This document shows positions 24,747-31,869 of a stretch of 64,000 nucleotides of DNA, one piece after another. The notes beneath the pieces were generated by a model, which saw only the letters and a program-made list of their open reading frames with translations, was not told where the DNA came from and ran no database searches. The stretch covers positions 2,480,001-2,544,000 of the forward strand of contig NZ_CP016428.1 in NCBI RefSeq assembly GCF_001693385.1. Reading direction: 5' to 3'. Each line of letters opens with the position of its first letter. Within the stretch, counting starts at the first letter, position 1. This DNA is from Bradyrhizobium icense (lineage in GTDB: Bacteria > Pseudomonadota > Alphaproteobacteria > Rhizobiales > Xanthobacteraceae). A program made the position numbers and the translations under genes.

Positions 24747-26381
24747 TCAGGTCCCCGGCCTCGAAACCTCGGTCTCCTTGCTGGTGATGAATTCCAACAG
24801 CACCGGCACGCCTTCCTGGGTCTTCTGGATGCCGCGCTTGATGGCGGGGATGATGTCTTCCGGTTTCGTCACCCGCTCGCCATAACCGCCAAATGCGCGC
24901 GCCATCGCGGCGTAGTCGCCGGAAATGTCGGTAGAACGGTATTTCTCCGTTGAGATCGGCATCACCTTCAGTTCGATCGCCATGGAAAAATTGTTCAACA
25001 GGATCGACATGATCGGGATGCGCTCGCGCACCGCGGTTTCAAAATCCATGCCGGTGAAGCCGATCGCGGCATCGCCCCAGACGTTGATGCAGAGCTTGTC
25101 GGGCTTTGCCAACTTGGCGCCCATCGCAAGGCCGAGCCCGTAGCCGAGCTGCGTGGTCTTGCCCCAGCCTATATAGGACAGCGGCTCGACCGACTTCCAG
25201 AACGGCGAGAGCTGGTCGCGCGGGCTGCCGGCGTCGTGGGTGATGATGGTGTTGTTGATGTCGACGGTGTGCTGCAGGTCCCACAATACGCGATAGGGGC
25301 TCAGCGGCGCCTCGTTATGCGTCAGCTTCGGCATCCATTTCGCCAGCCACTCCTTGTGGGAGGCAGCGATCTCGGCGGCGACCGCCGTCGCGTCGCGGTC
25401 CGAGGTGACGGTCTTGCCGATCTCTTCCAGCAAGGCATCGAGGACCAGGGCGGCGTCGCCAACCAGACCGACCTTGGCCTCGACGTCCTTGTTGAGATGG
25501 CTGGGGTCGAGCGTCGAATGAATGATGGTCTTGCCTTTCGGCATCGCGATGCCGAATGACGTCTCGGTGAATGAGCAGCCGATTCCGAAGATCACGTCGG
25601 CTTCGCCCAAAAATTTCGGCACCGCGCGCGGCACGGCAAGGCCGCCCGAACCCAGCGATAGAGGATGCGTCTCGGGAAACGACGACTTGCCGCCAAGGCT
25701 GGTCGTGACGGGAATCGCGAGGTGCTCGGCCAGCCGTCTGAGCTGCGGCCAGGCCTTGGCGTAATGCACGCCCTGGCCGGCATAGATCACCGGCCGCTTC
25801 GCTGCGACGAGGAGGGCCGCCGCTTCCCTTATATGCACGGGATCCGCACCGTAGCGGGTGCGCAGCACCGGTGTGTAGTTCAAGGGCTCCGGCACTTCCT
25901 CGTTCCACATGTCGGCGGGAATTTCGACGATCACGGGCCCGCCGCGGCCATTCTTCAATTTGGTGAACGCTCTCCTGAAAATGTTGCAGACTTCCGCCGC
26001 GATGTTGATCGGCTCGGACGATTTCGAGAACGCCTTCATCGCCTGGCTGGAGTTGAAGTTCGGGTCGATGTTGGCGAGCCGGCGCGCATAGCCCATCGGC
26101 AGCACCAGCACCGGCACCGATTCTCCGTAACATTGCGCCACGCCGCCCATCGCGTTCTCGGCGCCGGGCCCGTGCTGCATACAGAACGCGCCGATCGAAC
26201 GGCCCGAGGTGACGCGCGAGATCGCATCCGCCATGTGAACGCCGATGCGTTCCTGGCGCACCATTACCGGGCGGATGTCGGCACTTGCGGCATATTCGAT
26301 GAGATGATTGACCGGATAGCCGCAGAGGATTTCGATTCCCTCGCGCTTCATGATTTCCGCAATGGCGGTGCCGAGCTTCAT
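24747..26381 (-). CDS. thiamine-diphosphate-dependent enzyme (acetolactate synthase-like)
   Basis: A 544-residue ThDP enzyme with the three-domain POX/ALS layout. The N-terminal Pyr domain holds the catalytic Glu in VMVRQERIGVHMADA. The central domain (about 190-330) has VIYAGQGVHYAKAWPQLRRL, and the C-terminal PP domain carries the ThDP motif GDAAIGFTGMDFETAVRERI with the closing NN in SILLNNF. Whether it is a true acetolactate synthase, a sulphoacetaldehyde- or oxalyl-CoA-type enzyme or another decarboxylase cannot be read; no small regulatory subunit is adjacent, which argues against ordinary branched-chain biosynthesis. The ATG at 26381 has GAGAGGA upstream. It is a single gene, divergent from the porin. 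Confidence 0.85.
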   Translation of the reverse strand: MKLGTAIAEIMKREGIEILCGYPVNHLIEYAASADIRPVMVRQERIGVHMADAISRVTSGRSIGAFCMQHGPGAENAMGGVAQCYGESVPVLVLPMGYARRLANIDPNFNSSQAMKAFSKSSEPINIAAEVCNIFRRAFTKLKNGRGGPVIVEIPADMWNEEVPEPLNYTPVLRTRYGADPVHIREAAALLVAAKRPVIYAGQGVHYAKAWPQLRRLAEHLAIPVTTSLGGKSSFPETHPLSLGSGGLAVPRAVPKFLGEADVIFGIGCSFTETSFGIAMPKGKTIIHSTLDPSHLNKDVEAKVGLVGDAALVLDALLEEIGKTVTSDRDATAVAAEIAASHKEWLAKWMPKLTHNEAPLSPYRVLWDLQHTVDINNTIITHDAGSPRDQLSPFWKSVEPLSYIGWGKTTQLGYGLGLAMGAKLAKPDKLCINVWGDAAIGFTGMDFETAVRERIPIMSILLNNFSMAIELKVMPISTEKYRSTDISGDYAAMARAFGGYGERVTKPEDIIPAIKRGIQKTQEGVPVLLEFITSKETEVSRPGT

Positions 26382-26735
26382 GACGGTCCTCTCCCCCTGG
26401 ATGCAGGCCGGTTTTGGTCCGGCCGATTTGCGACAGTTGGACAGGATTTTCCGGCCCGGTAAAGCGCGGATGGCGCTTACGTTGGGAAGTGCTGATATGC
26501 GTTTTTCCGCTCAAGCCAAAAGATGAGGCGACCGGTGGAGAATATTCTTGCTGTGAGCGCCCCGAGCTTGAGGCTGAACTGGATCGTTTTGACTCGGCTT
26601 TGACGCTGCCGCGTTGCGAAAACATCACAGCCGCGACCCAAGTGAAGCGGCATCACGGGCTTGTCATTCATAGGAAGGATTTTTGGATTACCTGTGCCGC
26701 ATGCAACTGCATGAATCGCAGGACAGGAGACTTCA
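26382..26735. other. intergenic region before porin
   Basis: No gene is supported. The region holds the divergent promoters of the ThDP gene and the porin. Its clearest feature is a short dyad, atgcaactgcat (26700-26711), 24 bases before the porin start; I cannot assign a regulator to it. Confidence 0.4.
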
Positions 26736-28319
26736 ATGATTACGGCGCGGACATTCATTCTTGGCTCGGCGGCAGGTCTGATGGCCCTGAGCGGCGCACA
26801 GGCGGCCGACCTTCCGGTCAAGGCCAAGGCAGTTGAATATGTAAGGATTTGTACGCTTTACGGCGCTGGCTTCTTCTACATTCCGGGTACCGACACCTGC
26901 ATTAAGCTCGGCGGTTATCTGCGAGTTGACACCACCTTCAACGGCGGAGCGCACGGCACCCCGGCCTGGAGCGGCGATCTTGGTCAGCAAAACCGCTACC
27001 GCGATTACTTCGTCTCCCGTTCCCGTATGGCGCTGACGGTCGATACCCGCACCGCCACCGAATACGGCGTTGTCCGCACCTTCGGCCAGGGCGACTTCCA
27101 GTTCAACAATGTCGGTGGCGGCTCCGCCAATCCGTCGCTGCCGTTCAGCTCGAATTCACTGTCCACCGCAGGCGGCGGCTATGTCGCGGTCGAGTTCCTT
27201 TTCATCCAGTTCGCCGGTTTCACCTTCGGTAAGTCCGCCTCGGCCTATTCAACGCCGTGGCAGGGCTTCCCGGGCAACATCAACTCAAACTTGCTCGGCG
27301 GCCAAAATACCGACACCGGCGTCAACAACATCCAGTACACCGCCGAGTTCGGCAACGGCGTATCGGCGTCGATCGGTCTCGATGACCCCACCGTGTGGGA
27401 TCGCACCTCCGTCTACAATCTGAGCATCCCCGGCGCGATCGGCGCCAACGGCACTGGATCGAACGCCTATGCCGGCGTGCACGCGCCCGACATCGTCGGC
27501 AGAATCCGGGTGGATCAGGCCTGGGGGCTGTTCCAGCTTTCGGCAGCCGCGCATGAAGTGAACGGTTCGTACAACACGCTGGGCGCGGGCGCTGTCCCGA
27601 CCGCACTTTCCGAAATCAGCGGCCACCCCGAGAGCAAGTGGGGCGGTGCGGTGATGGCGGCGTTGCAGATCAAGAACATTCCGACCGGTGCGGGCGACGA
27701 CATCAAGCTCGACGTATCCTACGCCAAGGGCGCCACCAAGTACGTCATCGCCACCAGCGGCTCCTCGCCCAACTTCGCGATGTTCGGCGATAGCGGGTTC
27801 GGCTATCAGAGCGTCGGCTTCGGCGCGACCACCGACGGCGTCTACTTCCCGGGTGCGGCCGGTACTGGCGGTATCGCACTGACTACCGCCTGGGGCGTCC
27901 GTGGCGCGTTCAATCACAACTGGAACCCCTACTGGTCGACCAGCCTGTTCGGCAGCTACTCCGCCGTCAGGTACGACGGTGGCGCGAACGACAATCTGCT
28001 CGGTGCGGGGACCTCGACGGCAAAGGGCGCTTATTGCGCCGCTTTCGCCGCCAGCCACTCCGGTCAGGCGTTGGCCGGGAATGCTGCGGGCAACTACACC
28101 TGCAACCCCGACTTCAACGTCTCGCAACTCGGCGTCGTTACCCGCTGGACCCCGGTCAAGAACCTGACGTTCTCGGGCGAAGTCCAGTGGTTCCATCTCG
28201 ACCAGAAGATGTCGGGCTCCTCGGTGTTCACGGCGACCGCTCCGAAGCCGAACGCGCTTTACGAGTTCAAGGATCAGGACACCGTCCTGCTCCAGTTCCG
28301 CGCCCAGCGTAACTTCTGA
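26736..28319 (+). CDS. outer-membrane porin, Porin_2 (Rhizobiales Omp2-like) family
   Basis: A 527-residue trimeric-porin type protein. The signal peptide ends in ALSGAQA before ADLPVKAKAVEYVRICTLYG. The next block, GAGFFYIPGTDTCIKLGGYL, is the family signature including the conserved Cys pair. The remainder is a run of amphipathic strands with aromatic girdle residues, ending in the C-terminal Phe (LLQFRAQRNF) needed for outer-membrane insertion. It lets small hydrophilic solutes cross the outer membrane. The ATG follows an AGGAG site. A factor-independent terminator follows directly, so it is monocistronic. Confidence 0.93.
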   Translation: MITARTFILGSAAGLMALSGAQAADLPVKAKAVEYVRICTLYGAGFFYIPGTDTCIKLGGYLRVDTTFNGGAHGTPAWSGDLGQQNRYRDYFVSRSRMALTVDTRTATEYGVVRTFGQGDFQFNNVGGGSANPSLPFSSNSLSTAGGGYVAVEFLFIQFAGFTFGKSASAYSTPWQGFPGNINSNLLGGQNTDTGVNNIQYTAEFGNGVSASIGLDDPTVWDRTSVYNLSIPGAIGANGTGSNAYAGVHAPDIVGRIRVDQAWGLFQLSAAAHEVNGSYNTLGAGAVPTALSEISGHPESKWGGAVMAALQIKNIPTGAGDDIKLDVSYAKGATKYVIATSGSSPNFAMFGDSGFGYQSVGFGATTDGVYFPGAAGTGGIALTTAWGVRGAFNHNWNPYWSTSLFGSYSAVRYDGGANDNLLGAGTSTAKGAYCAAFAASHSGQALAGNAAGNYTCNPDFNVSQLGVVTRWTPVKNLTFSGEVQWFHLDQKMSGSSVFTATAPKPNALYEFKDQDTVLLQFRAQRNF

Positions 28320-28331
28320 GAACAATCCTCG

Positions 28332-28351
28332 GACCGGGCCATTGCCCGGTC
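28332..28351 (+). terminator. rho-independent terminator of the porin gene
   Basis: Stem gaccgggc (28332-28339), loop catt, stem gcccggtc (28344-28351), followed by ccttgtt. It lies 12 bases after the porin stop codon. Confidence 0.85.
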
Positions 28352-28357
28352 CCTTGT

Positions 28358-28549
28358 TCAACGTCGCAGCGGGCGGGGTGACCACCTCGCTTCGCTGCGG
28401 CGGCTGAACATCGCCGCAATCAGATCGAGTATCTGATCCAGGATAGGGTATTCCGCGGCCGCTGGGCCGTCGGCGACGCGCTGCTCCTCGGTCTCCTCAT
28501 GCAAGAGACCGATGTAATTCCTTTCCGCTTCGCGTTTCTGCGCAATCAT
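28358..28549 (-). CDS. possible small acidic protein
   Basis: A 63-residue frame starting MIAQKREAERNYIGLL and ending in a basic tail. The acidic helix-like segment (LLHEETEEQRVADGPAAAEY) and the LDQILDLIAAMF end look protein-like. However, there is no clear ribosome-binding site, and the 3' end lies against the porin terminator. No family is recognised. It could equally be a chance frame in GC-rich DNA. Confidence 0.25.
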   Translation of the reverse strand: MIAQKREAERNYIGLLHEETEEQRVADGPAAAEYPILDQILDLIAAMFSRRSEARWSPRPLRR

Positions 28550-28608
28550 ATGCGCGCGCTTCGCAAGCCGCCGATCGGGCAAGAGTGGCTGGTCGGTCCA
28601 CAATCGAT

Positions 28609-28620
28609 GGTAAATTTACC
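28609..28620. promoter_or_regulatory. 12-bp perfect palindrome upstream of the pilin gene
   Basis: ggtaaatttacc is a perfect dyad in otherwise GC-rich DNA, 148 bases upstream of the Flp pilin start. About 40 bases further on, ttaattgatcgttca (28659-28673) resembles a degenerate CtrA site (TTAA-N7-TTAA). Either could be a control site for the pilin; neither is proven. Confidence 0.35.
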
Positions 28621-28768
28621 GTATCGTGTGATTCCGGGGCGCGGATTGCTCGACTGCCTTAATTGATCGTTCATTCTGTTCCTCAAGGCCTCTTCAACCG
28701 CTCCGCCCTAGAGTTTAATCAGTATGGCGCGGGAGAAATTCCGAGGGAGCGTCGACAGGAGCTTGTCT

Positions 28769-28933
28769 ATGCATCGATTACTGGCACGGTTTGTCGACGA
28801 TGAATGCGGCGCTACCGCCATCGAATATTGCCTCATTGCGGCCGGCATCAGCATCGTGATCGTCACCACCGTCAACGGCGTCGGCAGCATGCTCAGCACG
28901 AAATTCACCGAGGTCAGCACCTCGATCAAATAG
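28769..28933 (+). CDS. Flp/IVb-type pilin
   Basis: A 54-residue prepilin of the Flp family. A short leader precedes DDECGATAIEYCLIAAGISI, the Flp signature: a Gly before the prepilin peptidase site, Glu at +5 of the mature protein and a hydrophobic helix used for assembly. The ATG has AGGAG seven bases upstream; the longer frame from 28724 does not. In alphaproteobacteria Flp pilins are exported by a Tad secretion system, but no cpa/tad genes are in this window, so this copy stands alone and would need machinery encoded elsewhere. One Cys (EYC) replaces the more usual aromatic or aliphatic residue in the signature. Confidence 0.85.
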   Translation: MHRLLARFVDDECGATAIEYCLIAAGISIVIVTTVNGVGSMLSTKFTEVSTSIK

Positions 28934-28952
28934 CGGCAAGCCGCACAGACAC

Positions 28953-29156
28953 ATGCTGGAACTGCTATTTGGGCCGCTGTTGGTGTCCTGGGCGCCAGCA
29001 ATTCTGGCCTACGTCCAGCAAAATCCGTGGCACGTGATCTCCGCGATATTGGTCGCAGCCTTGTTGATCGATTGGATGGTCAACGACCGGTCGTCTGGTT
29101 GTTGCGATGGCGGGTTGGACTTTGGCAGTGGGGACGGGGACGGCGGCGGGGATTGA
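28953..29156 (+). CDS. small membrane protein with Cys/Gly/Asp tail
   Basis: A 67-residue frame with a hydrophobic N-terminal half (about 30-45 residues, one or two helices) and a polar tail containing CCDGG and a run of alternating Gly and Asp (GSGDGDGGGD). The tail could bind a metal, but that is only composition. It starts 19 bases after the pilin stop with no strong ribosome-binding site, so it may be translated from the pilin mRNA. No family is recognised. Confidence 0.4.
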   Translation: MLELLFGPLLVSWAPAILAYVQQNPWHVISAILVAALLIDWMVNDRSSGCCDGGLDFGSGDGDGGGD

Positions 29157-29164
29157 AACCGGCG

Positions 29165-29401
29165 CTATCTGTCTTTTGGGTCCGCATTCAGCGCCCGCAG
29201 CATCGCGATCCGCGCGAACATCAGCCAGCCGCCGCCGGTCTCGGCCGCGTTGATCAGATTTTCCACCGCGACCTGCCAGTGCGCCTCGTGCTGCACTTCT
29301 TCCGGCAATGCCATGACATAGTCGGCGGCCTGCTGCAGCGTCGCGAGCTTACGGCCGCCGCGAAGCGGTATCGGATCATCGAACGGGGTCGACCACGGCA
29401 T
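29165..29401 (-). CDS. small conserved protein of unknown function
   Basis: A 78-residue protein opening MPWSTPFDDPIPLRGGRKL then ATLQQAADYVMALPEEVQHE and ending near MFARIAMLRALN. I recognise this pattern (PWSTPFDDPI...GRKL.TL..AADYI..LP) as a small cytoplasmic protein found repeatedly in Bradyrhizobium and relatives, without known function. It lies downstream of the Ku gene on the same strand, with a strong hairpin between. Confidence 0.75.
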   Translation of the reverse strand: MPWSTPFDDPIPLRGGRKLATLQQAADYVMALPEEVQHEAHWQVAVENLINAAETGGGWLMFARIAMLRALNADPKDR

Positions 29402-29402
29402 C

Positions 29403-29430
29403 GCGCGCTAGATGGTGCTATCTATCGCGC
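29403..29430. terminator. hairpin after the Ku gene
   Basis: Arms gcgcgctagat (29403-29413) and atctatcgcgc (29420-29430) pair with one mismatch around a six-base loop. It lies between the Ku stop (29442) and the next minus-strand start (29401). There is no clear T-run on that strand, so termination is only likely. Confidence 0.4.
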
Positions 29431-29441
29431 TCCTTGCCAGA

Positions 29442-30410
29442 TCATCCGGCCTTCTTGGTGCGGGCGGCGGTACGCACCGGCTTTTCCGCCTTCTTCGGCG
29501 CTTCCTTCGCTGTTTCCTTGGCGGCGCGCTTGCCGCTACCGCTGATCGGCAGCAGCATCTCGCGCTGCCCGGCAGCAGCGGCCTTCTTCGGCTTCTTGCC
29601 CTTCGTCTTGGCGGCGGCAGGGGCGGCCTGCTGTTCGCTGGCAAGGCTGCGCTTCAGCGCATCCATCAGATTGATGACGTTGCCGGTCGTCTTCGGCGCC
29701 GTCTTGGCCTTGGTCGTCAGGCCGTTGCGCTTCTGGTTGATAAGGTCGATCAGCGCCTGCTCATAGCGGTCCTCGAACTGCTCGGGCTCGAATGAAGCGG
29801 ATTTCTGTTCGACGATATGCTTTGCCAGATCAAGCATATCCTTGGTGATCTTCACGTCCTGGATATCGTCGAAATATTCCTTCTCGTTGCGCACTTCATA
29901 GGGGTAGCGCAGCAGCGTTCCCATCAGCCCCTTCTCGAGCGGCTCCAGCGCTATGATGTGCTCGCGGTTGGTCAGTACCACGCGGCCGATCGCGACCTTG
30001 TCCATGTTGCGGATGGTTTCGCGGATCACCGCAAACGCATCGTGGCCGACCTTGCCATCCGGCACGAGATAATAGGGGCGGATCAGGTAGCGGCCGTCGA
30101 TATCGGATTTCGGAACGAATTCGTCGATCTCGATGGTGCGGGTCGATTCCAGCGCGATATCGTCAAGCTCGTCCTTCGACACTTCGATGTAGGTATCGGT
30201 GTCGATCTTGTAGCCCTTCATGATGTCTTCGCTGGCGACTTCCTCGCCGGTCTCGGCGTCGACCTTGGCGTATTTGATGCGGTGGCCGGTCTTGCGGTTG
30301 ATCTGGTTGAACGAGACCTTCTCGGTGTCCGAGGTCGCCGGATAGAGGGCGACAGGACAGGTCACGAGCGACAGGCGCAGAAAACCCTTCCAATTGGCGC
30401 GGGGGGCCAT
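29442..30410 (-). CDS. ku: Ku protein, non-homologous end joining
   Basis: A 322-residue bacterial Ku homodimer subunit that binds broken DNA ends and recruits ligase D. It starts MAPRANWKGFLRLSLVTCPV, the standard opening (WKG.L..SLV..PV.LY.AT), followed by FNQINRKTGHRIKYAKVD, YEVRNEKEYF and DMLDLAKHIVEQKSASFEPE. The last 80 residues form a Lys/Ala-rich tail (KTKGKKPKKAAAAG, KEAPKKAEK) of the kind thought to bind DNA non-specifically. No ligD is present in the window, so the partner must be elsewhere. Bradyrhizobium and other rhizobia often carry several Ku paralogues. Confidence 0.95.
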   Translation of the reverse strand: MAPRANWKGFLRLSLVTCPVALYPATSDTEKVSFNQINRKTGHRIKYAKVDAETGEEVASEDIMKGYKIDTDTYIEVSKDELDDIALESTRTIEIDEFVPKSDIDGRYLIRPYYLVPDGKVGHDAFAVIRETIRNMDKVAIGRVVLTNREHIIALEPLEKGLMGTLLRYPYEVRNEKEYFDDIQDVKITKDMLDLAKHIVEQKSASFEPEQFEDRYEQALIDLINQKRNGLTTKAKTAPKTTGNVINLMDALKRSLASEQQAAPAAAKTKGKKPKKAAAAGQREMLLPISGSGKRAAKETAKEAPKKAEKPVRTAARTKKAG

Positions 30411-30672
30411 GGGCTACTCCGAAAATACGCAACGGACGACCCCGCAAGGATACCACCGGATGTCCCTGTCTCAAACATGCCGGGCTGCGGAATCGCGGAA
30501 CGGCGTTAACCGTCGAAGGGCTCCGTTCTGCGGCAGGCCTGCGACCTTTTGAACGCGGCGATCGCGTGGCGCGGCCCAAAAGCCCGGAACATCACTTTCG
30601 ATCATGCGTTGCTTTCGCAGGCGGTGTCGGAGCATTCGCTGACATTACAGGCACTTACTCGAAGAGGTCCCC

Positions 30673-30825
30673 ATGGCAACGAAACGACATGGCCAGATCG
30701 TCGAAACCCCGACCGAGGCGCGCCAAGGCGAACCCGGTCCGTCCGTGCTGGCGCTCCTGACGGTATCGACCGGGCTAGCGATTCTGATCCTGGGCATCGT
30801 CTGGTTCGTATTCTTCCGCACGTGA
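30673..30825 (+). CDS. 50-residue single-pass membrane protein
   Basis: A short gene between the Ku gene and the two-component genes. It encodes MATKRHGQIVETPTEARQGE then PGPSVLALLTVSTGLAIL, then ILGIVWFVFFRT at the C-terminus: a polar cytoplasmic head and one C-terminal helix. The ATG has AAGAGG five bases upstream. I recognise the K-R-H-G-(Q/E)-I-V-E-T...EPGPSV pattern as a small conserved protein of Bradyrhizobium and its relatives. Function is unknown; the topology fits a small regulator or stabiliser of a membrane complex. Confidence 0.75.
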   Translation: MATKRHGQIVETPTEARQGEPGPSVLALLTVSTGLAILILGIVWFVFFRT

Positions 30826-31025
30826 GGGACTTGACCGAGGCTGCGCGATCGGGGCGCCTATCGGCGCGGCCGGCAATTGGTCCCGCCTTTCGGGAGCCGT
30901 TGCCGTAGGCAACCCTGCCGGGCCCCCTTGGGGCATCCGATCGGGCATGTTAGGCGTCTGGCCAGCGGGCGCGCCCGACCCGCGGAAAGCCTCATGACGA
31001 AAAAGTCACATTGTGCGGTGCGCCT

Positions 31026-31042
31026 CGTTCATGGCCCGTTCA
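31026..31042 (+). promoter_or_regulatory. PhoP-type direct-repeat box
   Basis: Two exact copies of cgttca separated by five bases (cgttca-tggcc-cgttca) lie 58 bases before the start of the PhoP-like response regulator. Hexamer-N5-hexamer direct repeats are the architecture recognised by PhoP/OmpR-type regulators, so this is a good candidate for autoregulation. Confidence 0.5.
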
Positions 31043-31099
31043 CCCCGCCGAGCCTCATCATGAGACCTGATATTGTAGAGCTCACTGTTGGAGGCCAGC

Positions 31100-31771
31100 T
31101 TGCGCCTGCTTGTTGTTGAGGACGATCCGGATCTCAACCGTCAGCTTACGACGGCTTTGACGGATGCCGGTTATGTGGTTGATCGCGCGTTCGACGGCGA
31201 GGAGGGGCACTATCTGGGCGACAGCGAGCCCTATGACGCCGTCGTGCTCGATATCGGGTTGCCGAAGATGGACGGCATATCGGTTCTGGAGGCGTGGCGC
31301 CGCAAGGGCCGCGCCATGCCGGTCCTGATCCTCACCGCGCGCGACCGCTGGAGCGACAAGGTGCAGGGTTTTGATGCCGGCGCGGACGACTATGTCGCAA
31401 AGCCGTTTCACCTCGAGGAAGTGCTGGCGCGAATTCGCGCGCTGCTCCGCCGCTCCACCGGCCACGCCCAGTCGGAACTGACCTGCGGCCCCGTCTCGCT
31501 GGATACCCGCACCGGGCGGGTCAGCGTATCGGGCAATCCGATCAAGATGACGTCGCACGAATACCGGCTGCTGGCCTATCTGATGCATCACACCGGCCGC
31601 GTGGTATCGCGCACTGAACTGGTCGAGCACCTCTACGACCAGGACTTCGACCGCGACTCCAACACCATCGAAGTGTTCGTCGGCCGCATCCGCAAGAAGC
31701 TAGACGTCGACATCATCCAGACCGTGCGCGGGCTCGGCTATCTCTTGACGCCGCCATCGCCCGGCGCCTGA
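31100..31771 (+). CDS. OmpR-family response regulator, PhoP/FeuP-like
   Basis: A 223-residue regulator with a receiver domain (DD at 8-9, phosphoacceptor Asp51 in VVLDIGLPKMDG, Lys in VAKPFHLEEV) and a winged-helix output domain (about 130-220, ending TVRGLGYLL). The sequence is closest in style to the PhoP/FeuP group, which senses envelope or osmotic conditions. I place the start at a TTG (31100) because GGAGG lies five bases upstream and the protein then begins at its conserved MRLLVVEDD; an in-frame TTG at 31088 is less likely. It is followed by its kinase at 31870, separated by a repeat element. Confidence 0.92.
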   Translation: MRLLVVEDDPDLNRQLTTALTDAGYVVDRAFDGEEGHYLGDSEPYDAVVLDIGLPKMDGISVLEAWRRKGRAMPVLILTARDRWSDKVQGFDAGADDYVAKPFHLEEVLARIRALLRRSTGHAQSELTCGPVSLDTRTGRVSVSGNPIKMTSHEYRLLAYLMHHTGRVVSRTELVEHLYDQDFDRDSNTIEVFVGRIRKKLDVDIIQTVRGLGYLLTPPSPGA

Positions 31772-31791
31772 TGAGCCTTGCTCTTTTATTC

Positions 31792-31867
31792 GAGCATGAT
31801 CTTATCCGAAGACCGGTCTCCATCCGCAGGCTTGGAGCCTGGGGATACGCTTTTCGGGATCTTGCTC
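31792..31867. repeat. REP-type palindromic element between regulator and kinase
   Basis: The segment reads gagcatgatcttatccgaag then accggtctcc, closing with ttttcgggatcttgctc. This is the well-known Bradyrhizobium intergenic palindrome (gagcatgatc...ccgaaaaccgg...cgggatcatgct). It lies inside the two-component operon, between the regulator stop and the proper kinase start, and is by chance open in the kinase frame. A second, weaker copy is at 14952-15020. Confidence 0.7.
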
Positions 31868-31869
31868 TG

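Noticed and set aside
25315-26628. A 437-residue minus-strand frame shifted against the ThDP enzyme
   Set aside because: It overlaps the ThDP gene in another frame on the same strand; only the ThDP frame has domains and motifs.
27285-28385. A 366-residue minus-strand frame over the porin
   Set aside because: Antisense to a full-length porin and crossing its terminator; no motif or start signal.
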